Positions 13,801 to 26,787 of a DNA stretch of 64,000 nt are shown here, in pieces. This DNA comes from Lineus longissimus (Eukaryota; Nemertea; Pilidiophora; Heteronemertea; Lineidae). Position 1 is the first letter of the stretch. Every line of letters starts with the position of its first letter. The stretch lies in contig NC_088312.1 in the NCBI RefSeq assembly GCF_910592395.1, forward strand, positions 992,001 through 1,056,000, given 5' to 3'. The position numbers were made by a program, and so were the translations under genes. The notes below the pieces were generated by a model. The model did not search any database and was not told the origin of the DNA. It saw only the letters and a list, made by a program, of their open reading frames with translations.

Positions 13801-16800
13801 TCGTGATACACATCATTTATGTGGAGAGGCTCTCCAAGTCTCCTTCAGTGGCACTTCCAGCCATGTTCACATGCACGTGTATGTCATTACTGTTTGCTGT
13901 TTCAGTGCCTACCCGATGTTCTTTCCAAGCCAAAATAATCGAAGTAGTATATTTCAACATGTGTACGTGTTTTACAGAGGTTGTGAGGCAATGCGGGGAC
14001 GACGAGGGGCTGCAAGTGGTTGTGAATGGGCCCAGGTGCGCTGAAGCCCGCACGATATAAAAATGCATGTCAGAAGACAAAACCGGTACCCCTAATTCAG
14101 ACAAATGTCTCATTGAATGCATTTTTATTTAAATTTGATTATTTTCCATGGTGCTTATGTCATGTTGTGAAAAACGTGTTCAGGTGTTCGATCTTGAAAA
14201 CACCTCAGTCCCTAAAGCTGTATAAGAGTGTTAGTCATCGCTCGGATTCTAAGACGACTCATTCGCTGGGACGATAAGATATATCTTAAGAGATGTTAGT
14301 CGGCTATTCGATGTTAGGATGGAGGAAATAATTCATGTGCGAACTCAAATCCTCTTCAGAACATTATCATCAAGCTGCATGGAAACAAAGTCGCACTGTG
14401 TAGGCCATTCTCGATCTCTTTGCTTTATCTACACTCCCGAGTGAGATTTCCTATTCGTGCCATCAGAAGAGGTTACATTTCCTCTTTCCTCAATGATCAA
14501 GTGGCACACGACCATCATCCGAATAAGCGATGCTCTTATTCTGTAGCCCTATAAAAGTCGTTGGGTAGAGAGAGGTCATGTTTATTTGGTAGCTACGCCT
14601 TTCCCATGACTAAGTAATAAACATACCTATTCTAATTCCAATTCCAAACACAAGGGAAGCCGTGACGCCGGGCGCAAAGGGGTGGAGCCACAATGCGAAT
14701 TAGCGATTTTTCACACGTACACGCATTCAACATATGAATATAAGCATGATATATGGAATCGTGAATCGATATATTACAATACCAATATGAGATATGCACA
14801 TGATAATGATAGTGCTCTACCAAAGCTTGACGCTTGAGATCAGTTTAGCGAACTAGCACCATAACAAAAAGAGCGCCCTTGACCTGAAACTAAAGGGAGC
14901 AGCCCGAGGGGACCCATGAGTCACGGACCTGCATATCCACGGGTTTCCCGCTGCGAGGACCTCGATGATGAATGAACAACAAAGGACAAAAACCTCTACA
15001 AAATCCCTCAAAAGAGTGCGAACATCTTTCTGAACAATCTGGGTGAAGGGCCGAACTCTTCAAGTCCCCCGGACCTGCTACAGCTTTGCGGTCGATTGAC
15101 ACTGACAGGGAATTATCTTCCAGGAAGGTGATCTCATTCGACCTGTGTCCAGACATCCTCTTCAACAGATTCACCTCGTGTCGTCTGCCCCCTGCTGCGC
15201 TGGTGTCCGTTATGTAACTTCTGGCAGCAGGTGTTTTTTGAGTTGTCATCTGTTTGACCGCCTGTGACAACTCGCCCGGAATGATGGCCCCTCATTAGCT
15301 TGAGATTGTTCGATAAAAAGTCCATTGTAACAAGGGTGCATCGTGCTTTAGCTGAAACCAAGGATATCCCTTTCTGACAAAGAGAGTTTTCGAAGCAATA
15401 TTTAGTAACGTGCTTGATCATGTCGGTGTGGATGTAGAAGGTGAACTTCATGAAATACGTGTAACTTCAACATGGATGCGACCATGAAGGTACTCGTAGA
15501 ACATGTCAGAAACATACCTCTCACCCACTGCCACGAATCGCAGGTGGGGCCCTGTAGTCATGGCAACCGCACAGCGTGAGTGACATCTAAAGTGTTGTTT
15601 TATGCATGCTTCATGTCGTATTATATGTGTTTATTGATAATATTGTCAAGTGAATACGTTGACATTTGAATATGAAAGGCGAAAATTGCCTTTGGAGGAT
15701 TCGTATCCGATTCAATAAGAGCTTGGTAATTAATGAGCGTGATTAATGATATGCTGGTCTGAGATGTGGTGTGGTGGGGGTCTTGGCGATCAAAGTGGTG
15801 CATCCTTTGGGTTCTTGGCCGCCTGAGGGAGACTTTAGGGGAGTCTCATTAGTGAAAGGGTCAAAAGGTAACGCTGGATTCGTATGTCTCGGCTTGTTCA
15901 GGGCTCCATTCTCCTCTTTCTGGTGTATTACATACTATCACTTGTTAAAAAGTTAGAGTCATTCGTCGAATTGTAGGTCTCAGATCGTTCTGAATCTAGT
16001 TTCCTTTACAAAACAGTATTTGCTGCATGGGGAGACTTCCTCTGATGTGCCTGTGATATTAACCAAGAGGAGCACAACATCATACTTCACCGGGATAGTG
16101 TCGAGAAATGGACCAATCACATGAGGTTGTTGTGATGTTGTTATGATGAGGCCCGTTTCCCACGTCGTCGGAGAAAAATCGCGAAATAAAGTTCGATTCT
16201 GATTAACAATTTTCAAACTGAAACATACGGTCAATTAAAGGCTATACTCGTTGGGCAATTTAGGGAATTACTATCTCTTCGGATAGAAGCGGTGGTAGAA
16301 GGACTCCTCACCAGTCATCATTATAATGAGAAAACTTTGCCTGGAGAACTGCTGGAAGGATCATTATAGAAGATGCGAAGAAGAATTGTGACGGAGGAGT
16401 ACTGTTACCGACCCCGTTATCACCCGGGGTACTGACGACCCGTGGCCCATTGGCAATGATTGAAAATCCGACTAGAATCGAACTCGGACCCCATGAGGAG
16501 CAGGCTTTGCCAAATGTCGTTATCAGCTGTGTTCAGTGACAATGCGGAATTGATTTTTACTTTAGGAGACAATTCGAAAGTAGTATATGATTTGATTTGA
16601 TATATACGAGAAGACAATGTACATGAAGATGTTTGAATATCACATAAATAAACCTAAAATTAGAATTTGAAAATTGTGCACGCGAGTGTCCAAGAAACAG
16701 CGAGGACTCAAATTTATCGACGTCAGCTTTATTAAACAATTATTGTCATATGATATCATATAGTTTATTGCTGATGAATCAGACATTCAAACACCAGAAA

Positions 16801-18870
16801 TCACGGGTTGGTTGCGTTACCGGGGTTCCACTGTAACTCTATATCAAATTTTAAAGGTTTCCAAGGCTCGCAGACCATTTGATATTCGACCACTTCCCTA
16901 TTCCATGAAGACAAGATCAATGAAATCTACCCTGAGGACAACATCTATATTCGAAGTCATAACCCAACGCAAGGGGTTCAACGGAATAGCCTTGAGACCA
17001 GCCGTGGGCATTGCTCCAAGCAGGGCAGATGGATGAACTTGCAAACGCCTGATTATCTATAGATTCTCTCCATGTTATTCAATCAGGGCTGGGATTCAGA
17101 TAGACATGTTTCAATCACATTCGTCAGGACGGTATGGGATTAAGAACACACCGTCAGATATCGTTCAGCAGTTCGAAGGAGATGAAAAAACCCAAACCGG
17201 CGTTATTTTTCAAAATCTAACATTTCGACAGTCATCACAAGACAATTTCAAATCTCACAGAGACAAGTCCATGTTGGGAAGGAACTCTAGGTGTCCATAA
17301 GAAGGATGGCCGACACCTTGGGCTCTCACGCCCTTAATGATAGGGTGTGCCTCATTTGTACCTCAGCCCTCTCTGTCCCCCAAGCTTCTCTTAAATTACA
17401 ATCTTCTGAGGTATTTAACACCTCAGGTGTTGCTTGCCGTGGCATCCTCGTATTCAGTCTGGATTGTGCCCCGAAGAGTAGCTATAGTATTCGGGGTCAT
17501 TATCAACCCGGGCGATCAAGTTCCAAGATTGGAACTAAATAATTCTTGAACGCTTTTATTATTTTTCAATAGACAAATATCACGTTGAAGAAAGGACGAT
17601 TCTCCAGGGGCGGGGAAAATTTGCCGTGTCTAATGTGACATTTGAGATTTTTGGAGCAAGAAAACAGGATTACGGGTGTAAGACTGTTTGCTGTCAATCA
17701 TTGCACTGACACTGGCGGACAATCTCGCTCATTGTCTCGGTTGTAGATTTCATAATCTTCAACGATTTTTGGAACACGGTCACTGAATCTACAGTCAGTG
17801 TCAGATTTGGCGATTCGAAGTGTAATCTTAAGCAGTTCAGCGAAATGATTCGAGAAATCTTGGTTTTCGTTGCAAAGGACGAGACAGGTCCGTAATACAA
17901 ATACATAATGCATGTCGATGTGTTTCTCAACATCTCAACTATAGCTCGTACTTGGTGACAGCAACGGTATAGAGCGTTTTCGAAGGTGACCCTACGGCAA
18001 ACCCAGTCCCAGTCAGAGAAACTCACAGCTTTCTGTGAGAGGTATTTTGTCAAATTGGCCAAGTTCTTATATCTAGTAGTAACATATGGCATCTATGGTG
18101 CGCCTGGTAACCGTATGGGACATTCTATTGTATGCTTAGGCCTGACCCTAAACCTCCGCGCATGGGGTCCGTTGTTAAAATCCTGCAAATGCGCTTGTCG
18201 TGACTTTGCTTTACTAAAATCTGTACTACATAAGCGTATATCGTGATGGCTTGAATATGTATGTACATGCTACAGCAGCAAAATCATTACAATTGCCCCT
18301 CCCCGTTCATACCGCCTAAAACAACACTTTGTCGAAACAGCAACCAAACCACAATGATCGCCCGGTAAACTAGAAATCGTGTCGAAAACAGCTATAGTGA
18401 GATTTTACATTCTAAAATACCTTGGTACCGTAAAGTCAACTTTTAAATGGAAAATGCATAAGCCTCGTTCTGAGAGTGGAGTGTTTTGGACACGCAACCA
18501 AGATGCTCTACCAAAGTTCCCTCGGGTTGCACTAAAATGTGGAACCATGCACACAGCTCACTTCAGAAGTTTGAGGCTCTCAAAACACTGCTTCAAACAC
18601 AAATCAGCCAAGGAAGCATCAACCACCCTAAGTTTTTTAATGAGCACTACACATATTTGCTGAGAAAAACGCTCCAAATAGCCCATTTGCGCGGATTTTA
18701 GCGTCACTTGAGCGAGCCGATCCGGACTTCCTATACGGGCTGCCGTAACATAATGTAAACAACGGCGCTACCGGCGCTCCGGGCAGGCGATGGATGGAAT
18801 TTGCCAAATTCGCACATATTCAAGTTATTTCGTGGCCTATCTTTTTAAGTTTGAGGTATTTTAGAATAGA
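10809..18870. other. Gene-poor region, nothing supportable
   Basis: Several 60-130 codon open frames occur on both strands (for example minus 14890-15270 and minus 17694-18092), but none shows a family motif, coherent splice sites or neighbouring exons. A weak Pol III B-box-like word lies near 16470-16482 (minus). I annotate nothing here. Confidence 0.45.
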
Positions 18871-19037
18871 AATTGAACCCTCGGCTTCGGACCTTGGTTG
18901 AGTTACCAAGACACTCTCGGGTGGAGCTAAAATTTCGTCCAAACCCTCGCCTGTCGGCTCGGGTTTGGACTGTATTTTAGCTCCACCCTCGAGTGTCTTG
19001 GTAACTCAACCAAGGTCCTCCGCCTCGGGTTCAATTC
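18871..19037. mobile_element. Hairpin MITE, about 167 bp, arms about 75 bp
   Basis: A nearly complete palindrome. The left arm carries ACCTTGGTTGAGTTACCAAG and the right arm its exact complement CTTGGTAACTCAACCAAGGT. Pairing continues through the GTGGAGCTAAAAT block and the GTCCAAACCC block up to a short GC-rich loop around 18945-18965. A few mismatches show it is not a fresh copy. Foldback MITE of unknown superfamily. Confidence 0.75.
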
Positions 19038-22000
19038 CTTAATCAGAAGAACATAGTCTGATGACGAATTGTTGAATAATGCTAGAAATCGTAATTTCAG
19101 GGCGCTAACATCTTTGAAAGGGACCGCATGCACCCTTTAATCGTTATTCCACGCCCTCTTCCAAGTACTAACCCATGACGCCAATTACAAGGGATCATCC
19201 GCTTTTTAGACAAATTGTTTGCAAAGATGACCCTTATAAGCCGCCTAATATTAAAGACGACATTGTCATCAGTGTGTCAAAGTTGCCCTAGGGGTGCTCG
19301 TCTTAGTAACAATATTGTCCAGAGCGATTAGGTCCAGGCTTGTGGCCCAATGATTCTTTACCCTCACCAAAAAAGGCCCCCTTAGCACAACAGCTTAAGG
19401 ACTTAGTCACATTCTTCATTCTTTGGGAGATTTCGCTAAAGACCATTGACGTAAGGTTAGAGACCCAGAATGGGCTTGTTTTTACAGACAGCAGAACATT
19501 CCTTGGACCTCCACGCGGAAAATCTGAACAGACGACACACAAAGCTGCATGACGCCCCCTAGTGAGCAGAATAATGGATGCAAATCCGTGACGCCATTGC
19601 TGGCAGGAAAAACCGGATTTGTTCGGAACGGAGTTGCTGATGAAGGAGGTTTGGAGAGGTATTTTACGATGCATTCTGCTTGAATAAATGTCAGCCTTAA
19701 AAGTTTATCACCTGTGTTAGGGATGTTGGACTTTAAGTTTTAAGGCTTAAACAAACGATCATGAAGTGCGTTTCAGGGGCTCTGGCCGCAATCCGATTGT
19801 GGTTATTGTTATCTATAGAAAATCGAGGGGAATTGCCTGCTGCAGTAGGGGGTCCAAGTTGGTCTCAGATGGGAGGTACAGTCCTGCCTTCCTACTGATG
19901 TACCGCTTCACCCTAGGGACACGTCTCCCTAAGCCCAGCATGACTGGGATTTCGCCGAAAAAATGTTCTATTTACGGATCATGAAGTCCAGATCAGTTGC
20001 GGGTTGGTTCGTTCTTTGTGAGTTGTTGGTTGATGTGTGAGCCTGACTACACTCGGGTGAGAATCAGGGTGAATAAATTGATATATTTTCAGACTGGATT
20101 GAGACATGAATCGATCGTCCACTTCACGTCACGAGTTATTGAAATGGTCTTGACAAGACCTCGTTACCTCACCCAATTAATGTGATAACCAACAGAGTGA
20201 AGTCGGGATCCGCACAATCACAACAGAGCATCTCAAACTCTTGATGTCGTCTTGCCAAATGTAATACCCACTCAAACAACAAAACGTATTGAAGTCACAC
20301 AATGCACTGGTTGTGTTCATTTCCTGCTTTTTCGTAATTAAGTGTTCGAATTACGGAAGGAAGCTGCCGCTAGGTGCTGACACTTGAGATGCACTCTTTA
20401 TTTTGACGATGTCTCTCCTGCTTACATGAAGACACTTGGAAGACCCTTTCCATAGAAACCTACTAGTTAAGTGCTTCATTGACTATCTAGCGTGATACCA
20501 GACACCCATACTCTCCCCTACAAAGCGAACACGAATGCAGATCACTTCCGCCATTGTCGAGCCAGTCATGGCGTTGCGTATAGCCGCGACACCCTGCGGA
20601 GGCGCCTCTAAATTTCATCCACAACCAGGCGAGGTTTCGTGAGAAGGACCAATGTTGACTCGCGAATCAATGGAAGACCATAGATTATCACTCGATACGA
20701 TGCATCGCCGTGTGTTTTTGATTTGATGTGTGATATTTTACACCAACCTCTCAATCATTGCAAGGTGCACCGAACACCAAGGTGCGGAGATGGACTGCGA
20801 TAGGTCTAGTTGGAAGGCTTTTCATTATCAGTATCATGGTATAGTGTCAGCTTTACCGAAAGTTCATGCAAATCGCCCTCGTTGTTAGTCACGACTGGGT
20901 ATAACAATGTAGACACCAAGATAAAACTTGACCACACCCGCCCTGCCTTTGCTGTGGGCACATGCTGCTGAGCCGTATCTTATATCATGTTTCACTTGCA
21001 CCTTAACAATTTTCCACCATTTAGATCTTCATCATCTCACGACAGACCGTAAAATGGCCGGATTGTGCTGATAATCGTCCCAATTTGGATGTGACATAAC
21101 TCGGACAGGGTTCGTTAATCATCCGTTCAGAACGCCAGACTTTACATAAACGTTTAGAATGGCTATTGTGGTCCAGGCTCATTGACTTCTGTGAGGGGCA
21201 CGAAATGAAGGGATACGGCGTCGGAAGTGGCTCTCGAAGGAGGTATAGTTTTTAGTGAGCACTGTTGGTGCCATTTTCAAACTAACGCCCGCGACGGAGA
21301 CATCGGCCATGGCGACCTGAAAAATCTAAAACACTGCAACATCTCACTGTCCAGCAGTTGCTGGTCTCGTCGAGATTTCTTAACTACGTTTTAGTTCTTC
21401 TGACATGGAATGTTATCCCAATAAGGCTAAATTGGCACTAACTTGAAGATACATTGACTCTCTCAAGATGTGAAAAATATCCGTTTTTCATGATAATTAC
21501 TTTTGAAGTGGTGAGTGTTCCTAAAACTGGAACGAATCGCCACTTGGGAATCATGCAAATATAGCAAATACATTCCACTGGAATTTAGTCTAAAGTGTCA
21601 CTAAAATTGGATAAATCAGTCTTCAAGCAGAAATTGATATTTCAGACCCACGAGTCGAATACTGTCAAAAGCATTCCAGAGTTTAACTTTCTTCGCTATG
21701 GCTATTATACCATATTGTTCGTTCTTTAGCTTCTACCAAAGCGTCTGGTAGAATGATAATGGGATGGATCAGGAGCAACAGGAGATGGATCGGCTGGAGT
21801 CCTTGGAATGATGGATGACATGCTTTCTTCGCCAGGTTTAGCAACTTTTGACTTTTGACGACTTGAGATCAATTCTCTTTGTTAGGGTCTGGAATTCGAG
21901 CAAGGTTTTATACAACGAATAAACTTCATTGAAAACCGTGGTCAACTGCGCTCATTTTCTGAATACAGCCATTTCAAGTTTGATCATAGTGACTCAGTGT

Positions 22001-24103
22001 GGCTACCATCAGCTGTTGTTGGTGATGATAGGGGTTACACGCTGAAGTGAAAGGTGTTGTTGTATCTAAGGGAGTGGTGAATACAAACACTGATGAATAC
22101 TCCAATGGAATATTCGACAATAATATTACCATTATTGAAGTGAACGTTGACAAATTGTTGAATGTATTATAATAATTTTCAATATTCTAACGTCGACATG
22201 TTAATATCACGGCTCATCGCGTGTGATAATTGGTACACTAAGAGGAGTGTGAGGTGTCAGCATGATCATAATCATTGATTTTCGCTAGCTCGCCAAACGA
22301 TGAAGCAAATTAATTGATCCCGAATCGCCGCTGTATGCTGTCTTTTATGCCGGCCATACAATTTCATATTATTATAATATGATTTGAAGTTAGAACTTCG
22401 CAACTCTCGTATACAATTGTTGTGAATCTAAAATGGTGACACCTAAAAGATTGATGATATCTGCAGTCATTGAAACCCTGACCACCTCTCGGAACCCAAG
22501 GTATTCTTATTCAAAATCTTCCTCAGCGACATCAAAGGGAAGAATATTGGGAACAAATCACAAAACACTGGCGATGAATGACATCATATCACTTTGGACA
22601 AAGGTTTTGTTTCGGTCCGTCGCCCATCCACAATAATTTGAAATGATCGTTCCATTGGTAACTTTAGGCCAACGCGGGCCTAGTTTTCATATTCTGACTT
22701 GTATAATTAGAATGTTTATTGAGGCATCACTGTATTTCATCGGGATTATATTGAATTCAAAAACAAACTTGTCTGTTGATCGACTCTGTCAGTTCTTCAT
22801 GCGGCGCTCTCAATCTTTCGTTACAATCTATGCAGCAGCCCGGTTATCAGCATTTCAGGTGATGCCTACGTTTCTTTCCCCCAGAATCATGCAACCTCAT
22901 GCTGTCCACGTTTCCTTTTCACAATGACAAGCGCCACCTGCGGGAAATCAAACAAACCAGGAAATCCAAAATCATGAATACCCGGGCCAACTTTGCTCAG
23001 AACAGCATCGCCATCTATGATGAACCTTAATAACAAAACGCCCAGTGGAATATCTCGTCTTCAGTCAGGACCGAATCGCAACCATGGCTGGCTAAACGAA
23101 TAACAAAAATCATGTTTGGATCTTCAAATTTGAAATTCTTTGCGGTACATACTGCAGACGGTTTCAAATATCGTCACGCTCCTAAACAAATTGCCTACCT
23201 CATTTTCCCATGTTTTGGTATTCATTCATGGATATATTTGGAAACATAGTTAATAAAATGAAAATGCAAATATAATGAACATGAACTTTTATAACATAAC
23301 CCTAGTGATTTTTAGGAAATTTTCATGTGACTTTAATAGGCAATATTACAGCCTGAGATAGGCAAAATGATTGTCAGAATCAGTGACTTAGGCATTCACT
23401 TCTTTGACAAAGTAACTCAATTCATTTGTGACACAGAATAAACTGCAAAAATTATAAAATTTGCGGTTGATAAAGGGTATCACAATCATTGCTGGTAACC
23501 ATGGTAATTCAGGCATGGGGAAGACTGAAAAAAGAATTAGAACTTGCTCAAATTGCGTCAGCCAGGTTGAATATTCCAATCCTGTTGCACACAGCATCTT
23601 TCTAAAAACTCTTTTTTTCGTCGCCATAAATCATATTTGTACCAAGTGGACGACTCGAGCGCTTATTACAATATCTCGTTACTCATATATTGGCTACATA
23701 CGTGCATATGATACATAAACAAGAAGAAATGATCGAATGCAAATTGAGCCTGTAGCTTCGTAGGCATGACACAGCAAATATAACTGTCCAAACCAACCTG
23801 GGGATGACTCAGCATTATTCTGTTGATGATAGCGCCAAGTGTGTTCTTTCACAGATCAAGACGTTAACGTGCTAACACCGTATGCACGCAACACAGCCAG
23901 GTTTATCCTTTCGATTCACTATTCAGACATTAGCCATTTGATAGGATCGAGGGCAGTCATAGTAAGCAGGTGAAAACATGATGTATGAGTTGGACACGCA
24001 AAGCATGCGCACGTTTCTCTGCAATGTCGTCGTGGTTACTTTCTGTCCCCCGAGAAATCTGCCTGAGAAAATCGCAAGGGGCTGGGGAATGTAAGTTAGG
24101 GGG
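19038..24103. other. Gene-poor region, nothing supportable
   Basis: No exon or element I can defend. The minus frame 19303-19674 (123 codons) has no recognisable motif. I looked for upstream exons of the orphan GST copy (thioredoxin-fold N-terminal motifs) between about 19.5 and 24 kb and saw none, but a short exon could be missed by eye. Confidence 0.45.
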
Positions 24104-25449
24104 TTGTGAATGTCTTGGTAATCTTGAGAGAGTGGGGCTGTGAATATCTTGGTACTCTTGAGAGAGTGGGGCTGTGAATGTCTTGGTAATCTTGAGAGAG
24201 TGGGGCTGTGAATGTCTTGGTAATCTTGAGAGAGTGGGGCTGTGAATGTCTTGGTAATCTTGAGAGAGTGGGGCTGTGAATGTCTTGGTAATCTTGAGAG
24301 AGTGGGGCTGTGAATGTCTTGGTAATCTTGAGAGAGTGGGGCTGGAGAATGGCTTGATAATCTTGAGAGAGATGGGGCTGTGAATGTCTTGGTAATCTTG
24401 AGAGAGTGGGGCTGTGAATGTCTTGGTAATCTTGAGAGAGTGGGGCTGGAGAATGGCTTGATAATCTTGAGAGAGATGGGGCTGTGAATGTCTTGGTAAT
24501 CTTGAGAGAGTGGGGCTGGAGAATGGCTTGATAATCTTGAGAGAGTGGGGCTGGAGAATGGCTTGATAATCTTGAGAGAGATGGGGCTGTGAATGTCTTG
24601 GTAATCTTGAGAGAGATGGGGCTGTGAATGTCTTGGTAATCTTGAGAGAGTGGGGCTGGAGAATGGCTTGATAATCTTGAGAGAGATGGGGCTGTGAATG
24701 TCTTGGTACTCTTGAGAGAGTGGGGCTGTGAATGTCTTGGTAATCTTGAGAGAGTGGGGCTGTGAATGTCTTGGTACTCTTGAGAGAGATGGGGCTGTGA
24801 ATGTCTTGGTAATCTTGAGAGAGTGGGGCTGTGAATGTCTTGGTACTCTTGAGAGAGTGGGGCTGGAGAATGGCTTGATAATCTTGAGAGAGATGGGGCT
24901 GTGAATGTCTTGGTAATCTTGAGAGAGTGGGGCTGTGAATGTCTTGGTACTCTTGAGAGAGTGGGGCTGGAGAATGGCTTGATAATCTTGAGAGAGATGG
25001 GGCTGTGAATGTCTTGGTAATCTTGAGAGAGTGGGGCTGGAGAATGGCTTGATAATCTTGAGAGAGATGGGGCTGTGAATGTCTTGGTACTCTTGAGAGA
25101 GTGGGGCTGTGAATGTCTTGGTAATCTTGAGAGAGTGGGGCTGTGAATGTCTTGGTACTCTTGAGAGAGATGGGGCTGTGAATGTCTTGGTAATCTTGAG
25201 AGAGTGGGGCTGTGAATGTCTTGGTACTCTTGAGAGAGTGGGGCTGGAGAATGGCTTGATAATCTTGAGAGAGATGGGGCTGTGAATGTCTTGGTAATCT
25301 TGAGAGAGTGGGGCTGTGAATGTCTTGGTACTCTTGAGAGAGTGGGGCTGGAGAATGGCTTGATAATCTTGAGAGAGATGGGGCTGTGAATGTCTTGGTA
25401 ATCTTGAGAGAGATGGGGCTGTGAATGTCTTGGTAATCTTGAGAGAGTG
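24104..25449. repeat. 34/35-bp minisatellite, about 39 copies
   Basis: Tandem array with unit TGTGAATGTCTTGGTAATCT followed by TGAGAGAGTGGGGC (34 bp). Three variants alternate: TAATC versus TACTC, TGTGAATGTC versus GGAGAATGGC, and a +1 form with GAGAGAT (35 bp). The variants recur in blocks (for example around 24.7-25.0 and 25.1-25.4 kb), which suggests higher-order duplication. The minus strand stays open for 546 codons across it (23923-25563) because the unit has no stop in any frame; I do not regard that as a gene. The array ends 34 bp before the acceptor of the orphan GST exon, so it probably sits in that copy's intron. Confidence 0.95.
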
Positions 25450-25483
25450 CCTTGGTAATAAATTTCCTTCGCTTCTCATACAG

Positions 25484-25615
25484 CTAACCTTCGCGGATCT
25501 GGCACTTTTTGCAGTCGTGGAAACTGGGCGCGCGGGCTCTGGACTAGCCCTCAGTAAAAACATGGAGGAACACTCGAAGAGGATCTCGTTTAACCCCCGC
25601 TTTCGCCGTTTGCCT
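25484..25615 (+). pseudogene. Orphan terminal exon of a second GST
   Basis: After an acceptor (GCTTCTCATACAG|CTAACC) the + frame reads LTFADLALFAVVETG. This aligns without gaps with the last exon of the intact GST 5.5 kb downstream (LTYADLALFSILDTV), with the same acceptor position and phase 0. Similarity continues weakly through an EEHSKRI block facing AQHRKKV. It keeps the conserved N-capping Asp of the GST C-terminal domain. No stop matches that of the intact gene: the frame drifts on and runs into the MITE starting at 25678. No other exons of this copy were found. I read it as a partial or dead GST duplicate; a live paralog with distant upstream exons is possible. The end is set where similarity fades. 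Confidence 0.65.
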
Positions 25616-25677
25616 AATGGATTCCACAGCCTTGTATTAACCTGTCTAAAGGTGTATTTAGAAAAACATTTTAAAGC

Positions 25678-26057
25678 AGGGCTCGGTTGTTCAAAGCAGG
25701 TTTTGTCACTAACGCTGGCGTCTACTTAACTAGGCGTTACGTCTAACGCATTACCTGAATGAGATAACGCTGAGTCTAATGCATTACCTGAATGAGATAA
25801 CGCTAAGTCTAATGCATTAACTGAATGAGATAACGCTAAGTCTACTGCATTACCTGAATGAGATAACGCTAAGTCTACTGCATTACCTGAATGAGATAAC
25901 GCTAAGTCTAATGCATTAACTGAATGAGATAACGCTAAGTCTAATGCATTAACTGAATGAGATAACGCTAAGTCTAATGCATTAACTGAATGAGATAACG
26001 CTAAGTTAAGTTAACGCCAGCGTTAGTGACATAACTTGTTTTGAACAACCGGGCCCT
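25678..26057. mobile_element. MITE with 33-bp core tandem array
   Basis: Inverted ends of about 54 bp: AGGGCTCGGTTGTTCAAAGC at the left and the complement of AGGGCCCGGTTGTTCAAAAC at the right, continuing through GTCACTAACGCTGGCGT. Between them lie about eight tandem copies (roughly 25745-26005) of a 33-bp unit containing CTGAATGAGATAACGCTAAG. The layout (TIRs plus a short internal satellite) resembles the array-bearing non-autonomous elements known from bivalves, but I cannot assign a superfamily. The left end may have replaced the 3' end of the orphan GST exon. Confidence 0.8.
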
Positions 26058-26787
26058 GGTAATATAATCGGAAATTTGGGACTATTCTTCTGCTCTGCCG
26101 ATAAAAAGTTCTAGCAATTATTCTTCCGATAAATCAATAAAGGTTCTGTTTATACATGTACATGTAGTTTGACTTTCTCTCTCAATTCTTTATTCTTTAG
26201 TCCAGACAAACATGTAGTCCTTTTGATTATTATTATAGGACATTGACACATGTGACACATATAGGCATGTTTGAAACTGCACAGTTAAGTTTTTTTATAT
26301 CCATGACCGCGTTTATTCTTGTCTCATTATTTTGATACTTCAAGAGTGTGAATGCTTTTTACAACAGCTGTGCTATATATTCAGATCATAAGCAATAGCA
26401 CTCTGAACTATCAGGTGAATGTCCGTAGTCTCCCTCATGACGTCATCTTCGCCTGTAACCGGCGGAACTCGAGAAAGTCCGGAAAGCAATCGATGAAGGT
26501 GATCGGGAAGTCACTCCCGGCTTCATAATAATATAAAGAGAATAATCTCACACGTCTCCAAAATGGAATCCTTTCGTAGAGAGTTCCAATATCATTTGAC
26601 TATCAGTGGTTTTAGATTATCGCAAAGCGAGTGATAATGGCTGGTTGCTATCGCACTACCGGACTAGGCTTATTCAATTCAATTCAATTTATCTATTATT
26701 GACACTTATTGACACTACTAGCATATACCCGTGGCGCGCTATTGACACAACCTTTTGTACTGTAGTGGCACAGCTAACAGGCTGTAG

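Noticed and set aside
14890-15270. 126-codon minus ORF
   Set aside because: No recognisable domain, and a different frame is also open across the same bases.
16430-16530. Possible tRNA or SINE on the minus strand (GAGTTCGATTCTAG word)
   Set aside because: One B-box-like word and a weak A-box; no cloverleaf, tail or second copy seen.
17694-18092. 132-codon minus ORF, with an overlapping 71-codon frame
   Set aside because: No family motif, no splice partners, and the two frames look equally (un)likely to be coding.
23923-25563. 546-codon minus-strand ORF as a repeat protein gene
   Set aside because: It is the complement of a minisatellite whose unit lacks stops in every frame, and its N-terminal part is antisense to the orphan GST exon. 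Nothing supports it as coding.
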